This document shows, piece after piece, positions 15,117-23,366 of a stretch of DNA of 30,169 nt. The stretch covers positions 1 through 30,169 of the forward strand of contig CATWVA010000022.1 in the NCBI GenBank assembly GCA_958354105.1. Reading direction: 5' to 3'. A program made the position numbers and the translations under genes. The notes beneath the pieces are model-generated. The model was not told where the DNA came from. It did not search any database and saw only the letters and a program-made list of their open reading frames with translations. Numbering within the stretch: the stretch's first letter is position 1; each line of letters opens with the position of its first letter. This DNA is from an uncultured Collinsella sp. (lineage in GTDB: Bacteria; Actinomycetota; Coriobacteriia; Coriobacteriales; Coriobacteriaceae).

Positions 15117-16944
15117 GATGCTCAAATTGCCGGTCTTGGACGTCGACGGCGAAAAGCTCGGCGTGGTCAACGATTTTGGTATTGCTACCGGCGAAGTCTT
15201 TCCGCACGTGACGTCGCTCGCGTTCCGCGGACCCGGCAAGACGCCGTTTATGATCAGCTGGCGCAAATGGGTCGACCGTATCGACGAGACGGGTGTACAC
15301 CTTAAGACGTCGGCCACCGAAATCCGTTTTTCGTACCTGCAGCCGACCGAACTCTTGCTTGCCCGCGACGTGCTCAACAAGCAGATTGTCGACACGCAGG
15401 GCATGAAGGTCGTGCGCGTCAACGACATCAAGTTTTCCATGTCGGGCGAAAACCAGCTGCGTCTGCTGGGCGCCGAGGTCGGTGCCCGCGGTCTGCTACG
15501 CGCCATCAGCCCCGCGCTCGAGCATATCGTCGAAGGCTTTATGAAGCACCTGGGCAAGCCGCTCAGTGAGGACATCATCGCTTGGTCCTACATGGACCTG
15601 CTCGACCGCTCGACCAAGAACATTCAACTCTCGGTGTCGCATAAGACGCTCGGCGAGCTGCACCCTGCCGACATCGCCGACATTATCGAGCAGCTCGACC
15701 CGCGCCTACGTGCGCAGGTGTTTGCGCAGCTCGATACTGCCCAGGCCGCCGAGGCCATCTCGGAGTTCGATGACGACGAGCTTATGACCGAGATGCTCGA
15801 GGGCCTGTCCGACACCGACGCATCGTCGATGCTGGCCATGATGGACCCGGACGACGCCGCCGATCTGATCGACGAGCTCGATTACGAGAAGGCCGAGAAG
15901 CTCCTGCGCCTGATGGGCGTCAAGGAGGAGAAGGCGATTCGTAACCTGCTGGGGTATGAGGACAACACCGCCGGCCGCATCATGACCTCGGAGTTTGTCT
16001 CCCTGCCCGCCACGGCAACGGTCGGTGACGCCATCGAGGCGATTCGCGAGCTCGACGAGGACTTCGAGAGCGTCTACTACGTCTATACCGAGGATCCGAG
16101 CGGCATGCTGACCGGCGTGCTTTCGCTGCGCACGCTGATCGTAGCCGACCGCGACGCCACGCTGGGTCAGCTGGCCTATCGCGACCTGGTCTATGTGTCG
16201 CCCGACGAGGACCAGGAAGACGTAACGGACGAGATGACCAAGTACGACCTGGTTGCCATCCCTGTCTGCGACGAGAACCGTCATATCCTGGGTATCGTGA
16301 CCTTCGACGACGCCATGGACGTTATCGCTGAGGAGCATCAGGAGGACCTGCAGATCGCCGGTGTCGGCTCGGGCGATAGCGCGTCGGACGACTCGACGAA
16401 CGTGCTCAGCTGGTTCGTGCATCGCCAGTACTGGGTTGTTGTATGGGGCATCGCGTCGTGCATCATGGCGACCGTGTTGGGAACGGCACTCGGCTCCGCG
16501 CATCTGGTGGTGTTCCCCATGTGCGCCATGCCGCTTGTGCTGCTGGCGGCCTCGCGCATGGTGTCGTTCGTCAAGAACTACTTCCTGGAGTATGACGGTC
16601 ACGACGACGAGCCCAAGCCGTATCTGGGGTTCTTCTTCCAGAGTACGGGCATGGGCCTGATTCTGTCACTCGTGACCTACCTGTGCGCTCAGCTGGTGCG
16701 CACCGCCGCGTTCCCCGATGCGCCCATGTTTGAGGAGCAACTCTTTACCGGGTGCTTTAATATCGCTGCCATCATTTGCCTGGTTGGCAACATGAGCGCC
16801 GTGATTTACCTGATGGTGCTGTTCTGGCGTGACGAGCATGACCTCAACACGTCGGGCACCGCCATGAACGTTATTGCCGTCATGATTTCGTGCGTAGCGT
16901 ACTGCGCCGCTGCGGTGCTGCTCACCATGTCGGTCATGGGTTAG
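15100..16944 (+). CDS. MgtE-like magnesium transporter/sensor protein (PRC, MgtE_N, CBS pair, membrane domain)
   Basis: A 614-residue protein. Two PRC-barrel-like repeats occupy about 1-80 (LPVLDVDGEKLGVV) and 86-150 (VLNKQIVDTQGMKVVRV). MgtE_N helices follow (about 185-285, HPADIADIIEQLD), then a CBS pair (about 290-415). A membrane domain of about five helices spans 440-614. MgtE_N and CBS together sense cytosolic Mg2+ in the family. The membrane part lacks the glycine-rich GNxGxQ-type signature I expect in MgtE, so transport by this protein itself is uncertain. The TTG start has GGGGAG (15089-15094) at proper distance; no upstream start is possible because of an in-frame stop at 15085. A NRAMP-related gene follows, with 8 bases between them. 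Confidence 0.8.
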   Translation: MNYLSEMLKLPVLDVDGEKLGVVNDFGIATGEVFPHVTSLAFRGPGKTPFMISWRKWVDRIDETGVHLKTSATEIRFSYLQPTELLLARDVLNKQIVDTQGMKVVRVNDIKFSMSGENQLRLLGAEVGARGLLRAISPALEHIVEGFMKHLGKPLSEDIIAWSYMDLLDRSTKNIQLSVSHKTLGELHPADIADIIEQLDPRLRAQVFAQLDTAQAAEAISEFDDDELMTEMLEGLSDTDASSMLAMMDPDDAADLIDELDYEKAEKLLRLMGVKEEKAIRNLLGYEDNTAGRIMTSEFVSLPATATVGDAIEAIRELDEDFESVYYVYTEDPSGMLTGVLSLRTLIVADRDATLGQLAYRDLVYVSPDEDQEDVTDEMTKYDLVAIPVCDENRHILGIVTFDDAMDVIAEEHQEDLQIAGVGSGDSASDDSTNVLSWFVHRQYWVVVWGIASCIMATVLGTALGSAHLVVFPMCAMPLVLLAASRMVSFVKNYFLEYDGHDDEPKPYLGFFFQSTGMGLILSLVTYLCAQLVRTAAFPDAPMFEEQLFTGCFNIAAIICLVGNMSAVIYLMVLFWRDEHDLNTSGTAMNVIAVMISCVAYCAAAVLLTMSVMG

Positions 16945-16952
16945 GTGGTCGC

Positions 16953-18215
16953 GTGCAAAATACCAAGCAAAAGTCGGGCACCAAGCAAAAGTTGACCATC
17001 GCGGCCATCTTTGGCGCTATGGGTCCCGGTCTGTTGGCGGCGCTTTCGGGCAATGACGCCGGCGGCATTGCAACGTATTCCAGCGCGGGCGCCAGCTATG
17101 GCTATAAGATGCTCTGGATGCTTCCCGTCATGACTGTGCTGCTCATCGTGACGCAGGAGACCGCGGCGCGCTGCGGCTGCGTCACGGGCAAGGGCCTGGC
17201 ATCGCTCATTCGCGAGCGCTTTGGCGTGCGCAAGAGTGTACTTGCTATGGCGGCGCTGTTGATCGCCAACACGGCTGTGACCATTTCGGAGTTTGCGGGC
17301 ATCGCCAGCGGCCTTGCTCTCTTTGGCGTGCCGGCGAGCATCTCGGTGCCGTTGGTGGCGCTGCTGGTGTGGATGCTTACCATGTCGGGTAGTTTCCAGC
17401 GCATCGAGAAGATTCTGCTGCTGGTGAGCTGCGTGTTCGTGACCTATATCGTCGCTGCATTTATGGCTGGCCCCAACTGGGGTGAGGTCGCGGTCGACCT
17501 GGTCGTGCCTAACATTCAAAATGACCCCAGCTACGTGTCGCTCGTGGTCGCAACGATCGGTACCACCATCGCGCCGTGGATGATTTTCTTGGCACAGAAC
17601 AACGTGGTCGATAAGAACGCGGGCGAGGACGATATCGTGCTGCAGCGCATCGATACCGTGAGCGGCTCGCTTGCCGCCGATGTCATTGCCGGCTTTATTA
17701 TCATCACGACCGGTACGGTGTTGTTCCCCGCGGGTATTCAGATTAGCGATGCCGCCGATGCCGCCCGCGCGCTGGAGCCTATTGCGGGTCAGTGGTCCAC
17801 GGTGCTGTTTGCCTCGGGCCTGGTCGCGGCGAGCTTCTTGGCTGCCTGCGTGCTGCCGGGCGTCACGTCGAGCGCTATCTGCGAGGCATTTGGCTGGGAG
17901 CGCGGCGCCGACCGCAGCTGGGACGAGGCCCCGGTCTATCGTGGCATCATTACGGCCATCATCGGTATCTCTGCCGTGCTGGTGCTTATGCCCGGTGTCG
18001 ATCTGTTCCAGATTATGATGACCTCGCAGGTCATCAATGGCGTGCTACTACCCGTGGTTCTGGTGTTCCAGGTGGTTATCGCCGCCGACCGTCACATTAT
18101 GGGTGCAAACCGCAACGGTCGCGTGTGGAACGTGCTCACTTGGGCGACTATCGCCGTGATTACGGTGCTGACGGTTGTCATGTTTGTCCTGCAAGCGATG
18201 GGCTACAGCGCTTAG
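16953..18215 (+). CDS. NRAMP-related magnesium transporter (NRMT-like)
   Basis: A 420-residue polytopic protein with about ten to eleven helices. In classical NRAMP Mn/Fe carriers, helix 1 has DPGN and helix 6 has MPH. Here helix 1 reads NDAGG (Asp35 kept, Asn position is Gly38). Helix 6 reads IAPWM (206-210), so the metal-binding Met is Ala207. These are the changes described for NRAMP-related Mg2+ transporters, where a hydrated ion is bound in a wider site; one was characterised from Eggerthella lenta, also a Coriobacteriia member. The GTG start was chosen because AGGTGG overlaps the upstream stop. The 8-base gap behind an MgtE/CBS protein supports magnesium uptake. Confidence 0.85.
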   Translation: MQNTKQKSGTKQKLTIAAIFGAMGPGLLAALSGNDAGGIATYSSAGASYGYKMLWMLPVMTVLLIVTQETAARCGCVTGKGLASLIRERFGVRKSVLAMAALLIANTAVTISEFAGIASGLALFGVPASISVPLVALLVWMLTMSGSFQRIEKILLLVSCVFVTYIVAAFMAGPNWGEVAVDLVVPNIQNDPSYVSLVVATIGTTIAPWMIFLAQNNVVDKNAGEDDIVLQRIDTVSGSLAADVIAGFIIITTGTVLFPAGIQISDAADAARALEPIAGQWSTVLFASGLVAASFLAACVLPGVTSSAICEAFGWERGADRSWDEAPVYRGIITAIIGISAVLVLMPGVDLFQIMMTSQVINGVLLPVVLVFQVVIAADRHIMGANRNGRVWNVLTWATIAVITVLTVVMFVLQAMGYSA

Positions 18216-18234
18216 CGCCTCTTTTGGACTCCAA

Positions 18235-18270
18235 ACAGGCCGCTGCCATGGGTTGCGGCCTGTATTTTGC
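18235..18270 (+). terminator. Terminator after the NRMT-like gene
   Basis: ACAGGCCGC (18235-18243) pairs with GCGGCCTGT (18255-18263) around an 11-base loop, followed by ATTTTGCC. Confidence 0.75.
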
Positions 18271-18297
18271 CTGTTATAGGGGGTTAGTAATATGTGA

Positions 18298-18527
18298 GTG
18301 GACAAATAATGCCAAATATGAGTACTGTTGCCTGGCCGATAGCATTTACGACCAAGAAAATAATGAACATAGCTAAGAACCTGTTCATTAAAAGCGGGTC
18401 TCCAAGTCCTAAGTCGGCTATTCTGGTCAACTGGAAGGGTCGCGCGCTACCGCAGGGGCGCCATTTTGGGTGGTTTTGCCTGCTACTAAAATGGTAACAG
18501 TACTCATATTTGCCCCTTTTTGTCCAC
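18298..18527. mobile_element. MITE-like 230-bp element with 35-bp terminal inverted repeats
   Basis: The left end (18298-18332, GTGGACAAAT... CAAATATGAGTACTGTT) and the right end (18493-18527) are inverted copies matching at 30 of 35 positions. The interior has no credible gene and contains a further inverted pair, CCATTTT/AAAATGG, beside the right end. No target duplication is obvious at the borders. It is too short to encode a transposase, so it would be a non-autonomous element or a large hairpin repeat. Confidence 0.6.
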
Positions 18528-18658
18528 GACCTCTTGGAGCCGGCTCGAAAAGAGTGATTTTGGGTTGTTTGCTTCGGGTGTGGGCTTGGAAACAACGTTC
18601 GGGGTGGCGAGGCGCCCAGAATTCGGTCGCAAGGAGGGCGTTCCTCGGCTGTGCCAGG

Positions 18659-18693
18659 AGTGTCCCTAGGTGCCGGCACATAAGGAACGTCCC
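18659..18693 (-). repeat. Dispersed repeat B, copy 2
   Basis: 35 bp matching the reverse complement of 2673-2707 (shared GTGCCGGCA and AAGGAACGTCCC). It lies in the 545-base gap 18216-18760. Besides this, the terminator at 18235, the MITE-like element and the hairpin at 18700, that gap shows nothing recognisable in 18528-18658. Confidence 0.6.
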
Positions 18694-18699
18694 TAACCG

Positions 18700-18737
18700 C
18701 CGGAGGGGGTGCCTGCCGTGGCAGGCACCCCCTCCGG
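18700..18737. terminator. Very strong hairpin at the 3' end of the acyltransferase gene
   Basis: CCGGAGGGGGTGCCTGCC (18700-18717) is followed after two bases by its perfect reverse complement (18720-18737). It sits 23 bases past the stop of the minus-strand gene. There is no T-run on either strand, so it may be an mRNA 3'-end stabiliser or a repeat rather than a simple intrinsic terminator. Confidence 0.55.
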
Positions 18738-18760
18738 ATGTGGGAAGTTTGCGCTGCAGG

Positions 18761-20977
18761 TTACTTGTCGGTGCCCAGCTTGTGCGGCTTGAGAGCGAGC
18801 GCATTGACGAGCGCGTCGGTGGCAGACTTGACGGCCGCCGGCTGCGGATCGTTGACGTGATCCTCGGGATGCACGGGCAGGTCCTTCTTGACTGCATCGC
18901 GGATCAAGTTGAGGTACTCAGTCACGCCAGTGGTCGACAGGTGCGTGCCATCGCCATCGAACAGGTCGTTGCGATTGGCACTGTATCCGTACCAGTCGAT
19001 AACGCGCACGTTCTTGTAGCGCGTAGCGGCGTTGGCGATGGCCTGGTTGGTAGAGCCAACCCACGGCTGCGGGCTGCGCGTGTTCACAAACACCACAATA
19101 CGCTTATCTCCTGCATCGGCCATGATGGCGTCAATCTGGTCGTCGGTTACCAAGCCATTGGTTCCCAGTGCAAAGACCACGATCTTGCCGGCAAGGTTCT
19201 GTTGGAGATAGCCCTCAAATGTCGCGCGGCCCGCATCAAACTGGCGGCCCTTTTCGGCATCGATGTGACTGTGGGGGAACACGCCGTCAAAGGAATCAAC
19301 GGCGCGCAGCGACACGGAGTCACCGATCATCAGCAGGTCGTAGGATCCGTCGGGGAAGCCGTCGTTGTCCTTGTCGGTGTCGTCGGCTGCCTGTTGGTCC
19401 GTTGGCGCGGTGTTTTTGGCTTCCTTGTTGAGGACTTCGGCGCCCTCACCGCTCAGTGCGGAAGTTTCCGGCACAAAGATCAGGCCGCCCAGCGCGATAA
19501 CAAGCACGATGCCGCAAGTGGCGCACGCGGGAATATGCGCGCGCACCCAGTTGGTGGGCGTGGTGGTGCCGTTGCGGAACTCGGATACGGTGCGCCCAAA
19601 GGCGCCCTTTCTAAACGGCGTCTCGATAAAGCGATATGAGCATTCGGCTACGGCGACCACCAACAACACCTGCAAAATGTACTGCCACCACGGCGTATCG
19701 TTGATGTTGGCGACCGGGTTCATGAGCAACAGTAGCGGATAGTGCCACAGGTAGATGCTGTACGAGCGCTTGCCAACCCACACGAGCGGCTCGGCGGACA
19801 GCGCGCGGGCAACCATTCCCTGGGGCTGCACGCAGGCCGCGATGACCATGAGCGTGAGGATGGAGCATGACAGCGTGCCGCCGCGATACTGGAACGCGGT
19901 GTAGCCGTTGGTGAGCGCGACCATGGCGGCAAGGCCAACCAGACCCACGACGCCCAACATATCGATGGATGCGGGCGAGGACCAAAAACGCACGAGGGCG
20001 CTCGGCTGTGCCGGGACGGTCTCGGCTGCGCCGTCGGTCGTAGCGTCATGCTTGCCCTCGGCGTTCTTGCCGTGCTTGGCGGCGCCAGCCAGGCGATTGA
20101 GCCCCAAACGACGAGCGAGACGCACCGGCGCCAGGTCGCGATCGGGGATAAAGGCCATCCAAGCGCCCAGCAGCAGCGAGAACACGCGGGTGTCGGTGCC
20201 GTAGTACACGCGGCTGGGGTCGGCGGCGGGGTTATAGAGCACCATCATGGCGATGGCGGAGACAGCAGCCAGGCCCAGAACCACGCGGCGTGTGTTGGGC
20301 TTGCTCATGTGCATGGATACCATAGCGAGCAGCAGCGGGGGCCAAACCAGGTAGAACTGTTCCTCGATGGCGAGCGACCAAAAGTGCGTAAGCGGCGAGG
20401 GGTCGCCCAGGGCGTTGAAGTACGAGACGTTTTGGGCAATTTGCCACCAGTTGTTGAAGAACAGCAGCGACGGCAGGATGTCGGGGCGCATCTTGGTGAG
20501 CATCACGTGGTTAAAGATGGTGCACAGCGCGCAGGTCACGAACACTACCGTTACCACGGCGGGGACCAGGCGACGGATGCGGCGAATCCAGAAGCTCTTA
20601 AGGTCGATGCGGCCGGTCTTAGCGACTTCGTTGAGCAGCAAGCGCGTGATCAGATAGCCCGAAAGCACAAAGAAGATCGTGACGCCAAGCAGGCCGCCCT
20701 GAGCCCACGTGAGGTTGAGGTGATAGAGCACCACCGCGACGACGGCAAGCGTGCGCAGACCGTCGAGCGCAGGGATGTAGCGGGACTTGGGGCGAGCAGG
20801 CGTCTGCTCCGCGGCGGGAGTGTTGGCGCGGCCCGCGTTGTTGGCAGAAGCGCGATGGGGGCTCGCGGTGCGTCGCGGCTCGTTGGCACGGCGCTCGCCC
20901 TTCACGCGTTCGTGCGGCGCCGGCTCGTTGCCCGTGCGGCGTCGACCGCGCGAGCCCGATTGCGAGAGTTGTTCCAT
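18761..20977 (-). CDS. Acyltransferase 3 / SGNH O-acetyltransferase (OafA/OatA type)
   Basis: A 738-residue membrane enzyme expected to move acetyl groups across the membrane onto a cell-surface glycan or peptidoglycan. Residues 1-65 are a polar, basic cytoplasmic extension. The acyltransferase-3 domain (about 66-470) starts with YIPALDGLRTLAV, carries His86 and FFVLSGYLITRLL, and has about ten helices. A low-complexity loop (about 290-345) is rich in Ala, Lys and Asp. One more helix leads to an extracytoplasmic SGNH domain with GDS (Ser554), GTN (Asn607) and DGTH (Asp676, His679), a complete hydrolase-like site. This matches the two-domain layout of OatA and OafA. The substrate cannot be told. 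Divergent from the ribokinase gene; the start has only a weak GGATGATG site. Confidence 0.9.
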   Translation of the reverse strand: MEQLSQSGSRGRRRTGNEPAPHERVKGERRANEPRRTASPHRASANNAGRANTPAAEQTPARPKSRYIPALDGLRTLAVVAVVLYHLNLTWAQGGLLGVTIFFVLSGYLITRLLLNEVAKTGRIDLKSFWIRRIRRLVPAVVTVVFVTCALCTIFNHVMLTKMRPDILPSLLFFNNWWQIAQNVSYFNALGDPSPLTHFWSLAIEEQFYLVWPPLLLAMVSMHMSKPNTRRVVLGLAAVSAIAMMVLYNPAADPSRVYYGTDTRVFSLLLGAWMAFIPDRDLAPVRLARRLGLNRLAGAAKHGKNAEGKHDATTDGAAETVPAQPSALVRFWSSPASIDMLGVVGLVGLAAMVALTNGYTAFQYRGGTLSCSILTLMVIAACVQPQGMVARALSAEPLVWVGKRSYSIYLWHYPLLLLMNPVANINDTPWWQYILQVLLVVAVAECSYRFIETPFRKGAFGRTVSEFRNGTTTPTNWVRAHIPACATCGIVLVIALGGLIFVPETSALSGEGAEVLNKEAKNTAPTDQQAADDTDKDNDGFPDGSYDLLMIGDSVSLRAVDSFDGVFPHSHIDAEKGRQFDAGRATFEGYLQQNLAGKIVVFALGTNGLVTDDQIDAIMADAGDKRIVVFVNTRSPQPWVGSTNQAIANAATRYKNVRVIDWYGYSANRNDLFDGDGTHLSTTGVTEYLNLIRDAVKKDLPVHPEDHVNDPQPAAVKSATDALVNALALKPHKLGTDK

Positions 20978-21070
20978 AAAACATCATCCAATGACGAGAA
21001 TAATCAGCACGTATTCATTGTAGCTGCCTGCCCCTGTGAATGCTTGCTGCTGGCGCAAGCTCAAGCGCGC

Positions 21071-21088
21071 GTCCACATCAAAGTGGAC
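21071..21088. promoter_or_regulatory. Palindrome upstream of the ribokinase gene, possible operator
   Basis: GTCCAC-ATCAAA-GTGGAC is a perfect 6+6 inverted repeat, 77 bases before the ribokinase ATG and followed by TAAAGTTATAGG, which may hold a -10. It lies between two divergent genes, so it could control either. Confidence 0.4.
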
Positions 21089-21164
21089 TAAAGTTATAGG
21101 GGGTGCGAGAGTGCACAATCGTTGGTCGACGGTGGGCGCAAAGCCTGAAGACGAGGAGGTTTCC

Positions 21165-22160
21165 ATGGCGGATCACAGCATCGTTGCGGTGTTCGGCAGC
21201 ATGAACATGGACCTTTCGGTGGCGTGCGAGCGCATGCCGCGCGCGGGCGAGACGGTCGATGGCAGCGGTTTTATCACCAACGCCGGCGGTAAGGGAGCCA
21301 ATCAGGCCGTTGCCGCTGCGCGCATGGGTGCGCGCACGTGCATGATCGGCGCTGTTGGGCGCGATACCTTTGGCGATGCGCTCGTGGCAGGGCTCCAGGA
21401 TGCCGGCGTGGGCGTTGAGTTTGTGGCGCGTCGCGATGACGTGGAGACCGGTACCGCGACTATCATTCGCTGCGAGAGCGACAACCGCATCGTGCTGTCG
21501 CCGGGCGCCAACCATGCGCTTGCGGGCGAGGACGTTGCCCGCGCACTGAGGCGCTTGGTGGCCGACGAGCTCGACGGCGATGCCAGCGAGATTGCCCCGG
21601 CTGCCGGAAGCGTCTTTATTGCCCAGGGCGAATGCGATCTGATGGCAACGGCCGCGGCGCTCTCTTGCGTTCACGAGCTGGGGTTCTATACGATCTTTAA
21701 CCCGGCGCCCGCCTGCGACCTGCCGGCAGGAGCGTGGCCAGCGGTCGACCTGGTCTGCCCCAACGAGACCGAGTGCCAGGTGCTGACGGGCATTCTGCCT
21801 ACGGATGATGCGAGTTGCGTCGCCGCGCTCAATGCGCTGCTCGACAAGGGCGCCGGGGCTGCGGTCATCACGTTGGGCGGCGCCGGCTCGGTTACGCTCG
21901 GCGATGGCGGTGAGCCGCTGCGCATGCCGGCGCTTTCGAGCGCGGTGGTCGATACGACGGCCGCGGGCGATACGTTTATCGGCGCGTTGGCGGCGGCTCG
22001 TCTGGAGGGCCTGCCGCTCTTTGAGTGCATGGCGGCGGGCGCTCGCGCCTCGGCGGTGACGGTGTCGCGCCTGGGCGCACAGCAGTCGATTCCCACGCGT
22101 GCCGAAGTTGAGCGCGTGTTTGATTTAGACGATTTGATACAAGACGGAGAAGCGGAGTAG
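21165..22160 (+). CDS. rbsK: Ribokinase (PfkB family)
   Basis: A 331-residue cytosolic sugar kinase that converts ribose plus ATP to ribose 5-phosphate. PfkB-family landmarks are in order: GSMNMD (11-16), the sugar-binding NAGGKGANQA (39-48), NPAPA and PNETE in the middle, TLGGAGS, and the anion-hole/catalytic DTTAAGDTF with Asp269 as the base. The usual ribokinase text is DTTGAGD, so this is a mild variant. The ATG at 21165 has an excellent GAGGAGGT eight bases upstream of it; the open frame extends further up but without a good site. A nucleoside hydrolase starts four bases after the stop, so the pair would salvage ribose from nucleosides. Another PfkB sugar or nucleoside kinase activity is the alternative. 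Confidence 0.85.
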   Translation: MADHSIVAVFGSMNMDLSVACERMPRAGETVDGSGFITNAGGKGANQAVAAARMGARTCMIGAVGRDTFGDALVAGLQDAGVGVEFVARRDDVETGTATIIRCESDNRIVLSPGANHALAGEDVARALRRLVADELDGDASEIAPAAGSVFIAQGECDLMATAAALSCVHELGFYTIFNPAPACDLPAGAWPAVDLVCPNETECQVLTGILPTDDASCVAALNALLDKGAGAAVITLGGAGSVTLGDGGEPLRMPALSSAVVDTTAAGDTFIGALAAARLEGLPLFECMAAGARASAVTVSRLGAQQSIPTRAEVERVFDLDDLIQDGEAE

Positions 22161-22164
22161 AACA

Positions 22165-23139
22165 ATGGCAATTAAGAAGCTGATCCTTGATCTGGATATG
22201 GGTGTGGACGATGCGATGGCGCTTGCCTATGCCATCGCGAGCCCCGAGGTCGAGCTCGTGGGCATTACCACATGTTTTGGCAACGTGCGCGTCGACCAGT
22301 CGGCGCATAACTGCCTGGCGGTGCTCGACCTGTTGGGTCGTCCCGAGGTGCCGGTGTACCTGGGTGCCGACCGTCCTTTGCAGGCGACTGAGCCTTATAC
22401 GCCGCCGGCGTCCACCGCGCTCATTCACGGCAAGAATGGCATCGGCGGCGCGAGCGTGCCCGCGTCGCCCTACGAGCCGGTGGGGGCGACATCGGCTGAT
22501 GGCAACGCTGCGGTCGATTATCTGATCGATGCCGCGCGCACCTATGGTCCCGATTTGGTCTACGTGGCGACTGGCCCGCTCTCCAACTTGGCCCTTGCCC
22601 TGGAACGCGATGCGGCGGCGGTGATGTCTATCGGCCGCGTGGTGGTAATGGGCGGCGCCCTGACCGTGCCCGGTAACGTGAGCGCGGGCGCCGAGGCCAA
22701 CATGGCAAGCGATCCCGAGGCGGCCGATGCCGTGCTGCGCTCGGGTCGCAAGCTCACCATGGTAGGCTTGGACGTGACGCATCGCGTGGTGCTTACGCGC
22801 CGCGACATTGCCGGCTGGACGGGCTCGGGCACCATGGCGGGCTGCGCATTTGCGAGCATGGTCGAGCACTACATTGGCTCGTACGAGATGAACGCACCCT
22901 ACCTGGGTGGTTGTGCGCTGCACGATCCGCTGGCCGTTGCCGTGGCGATCGACCCCACGCTCGTAGGTGCGCTCGGCTGCAACCTGCGTGTTGATCTGCT
23001 GGGAGAGTATCGCGGCCGCACCATTTGCGACGAGCACCGTCTGTCTGATCCGGACAAGAGTGCGCTTGTGGCACTGACCGTGGATGCTCCGCGCTTCCTG
23101 TCCGAGTTCAAGACACGTATGGCCCGTGTCCTTGGCTAA
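22165..23139 (+). CDS. Nucleoside hydrolase (IunH/RihA-C family)
   Basis: A 324-residue cytosolic enzyme that cleaves the N-glycosidic bond of ribonucleosides to base plus ribose. The calcium-binding N-terminal motif DxDxGxDD is present as DLDMGVDDA (Asp 9, 11, 15, 16). The middle carries LVYVATGPLSNLALAL and VVVMGGAL. The C-terminal catalytic pair is His253-Asp254 in HDPLAVA. Length is normal. Base preference (purine, pyrimidine or both) cannot be read from the sequence. GGAGTAG, which overlaps the ribokinase stop, serves as the ribosome-binding site, so the two are coupled and form a pathway: nucleoside to ribose to ribose 5-phosphate. A terminator follows. Confidence 0.9.
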   Translation: MAIKKLILDLDMGVDDAMALAYAIASPEVELVGITTCFGNVRVDQSAHNCLAVLDLLGRPEVPVYLGADRPLQATEPYTPPASTALIHGKNGIGGASVPASPYEPVGATSADGNAAVDYLIDAARTYGPDLVYVATGPLSNLALALERDAAAVMSIGRVVVMGGALTVPGNVSAGAEANMASDPEAADAVLRSGRKLTMVGLDVTHRVVLTRRDIAGWTGSGTMAGCAFASMVEHYIGSYEMNAPYLGGCALHDPLAVAVAIDPTLVGALGCNLRVDLLGEYRGRTICDEHRLSDPDKSALVALTVDAPRFLSEFKTRMARVLG

Positions 23140-23150
23140 ATGTTTTTTAC

Positions 23151-23189
23151 GCCCCGCCCCATGTAGTCAATTTGGGACGGGGCTTTTTT
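23151..23189 (+). terminator. Rho-independent terminator, repeat C family
   Basis: GCCCCGCCCC (23151-23160) pairs with GGGACGGGGC (23174-23183) with one mismatch, followed by six T. The segment GTAGTCAATTTGGGACGGGG and the following CT (23163-23184) recurs exactly, inverted, at 29557-29578. Confidence 0.9.
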
Positions 23190-23237
23190 AGCTACCGAGT
23201 AAATGTGCCCGTTGGGGGAATAGTCGCACCACTTCGC

Positions 23238-23304
23238 TTGACAACAGGCTAAACTAGCTATTAAACATTTACTATTCTGTTTAGATTGAATTTGCGGTCG
23301 TTTA
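23238..23304 (+). promoter_or_regulatory. Promoter and operator-like boxes of the LacI-type gene
   Basis: TTGACA (23238-23243) is a perfect -35; the -10 is ambiguous (TATTAA at 23259 or TTAAAC at 23261). Downstream lie TAAACATTTA (23262-23271) and GTTTAGAT repeated at 23279 and 23300, exactly 21 bp apart. TCTGTTTA (23276-23283) and AAACATTTA recur before the isomerase gene, suggesting that the same regulator acts at both places. Confidence 0.5.
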
Positions 23305-23366
23305 GATGTTGAGTCACGGGGCGGTCAGTCCATGATACTCGACCGTGACCGTTACTAGGGGGAACA

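Noticed and set aside
14806..15300. Minus-strand open frame over the mgtE leader
   Set aside because: It runs through the structured leader and into the mgtE-like gene, with no motif or credible start; the leader RNA explains the region better.
18294..18497. Possible 67-residue gene
   Set aside because: It lies inside the MITE-like element, starts within its terminal inverted repeat, lacks a ribosome-binding site and has atypical codon use.
18284..18679. Possible minus-strand gene with a hydrophobic C terminus
   Set aside because: It spans the MITE-like element and part of repeat B, so it is a composite of repeats; no good start signal was seen.
21036..21164. N-terminal extension of the ribokinase from an upstream ATG
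   Set aside because: The extension crosses the palindrome, has no ribosome-binding site and does not resemble ribokinases; ATG 21165 has a near-perfect GAGGAGGT.
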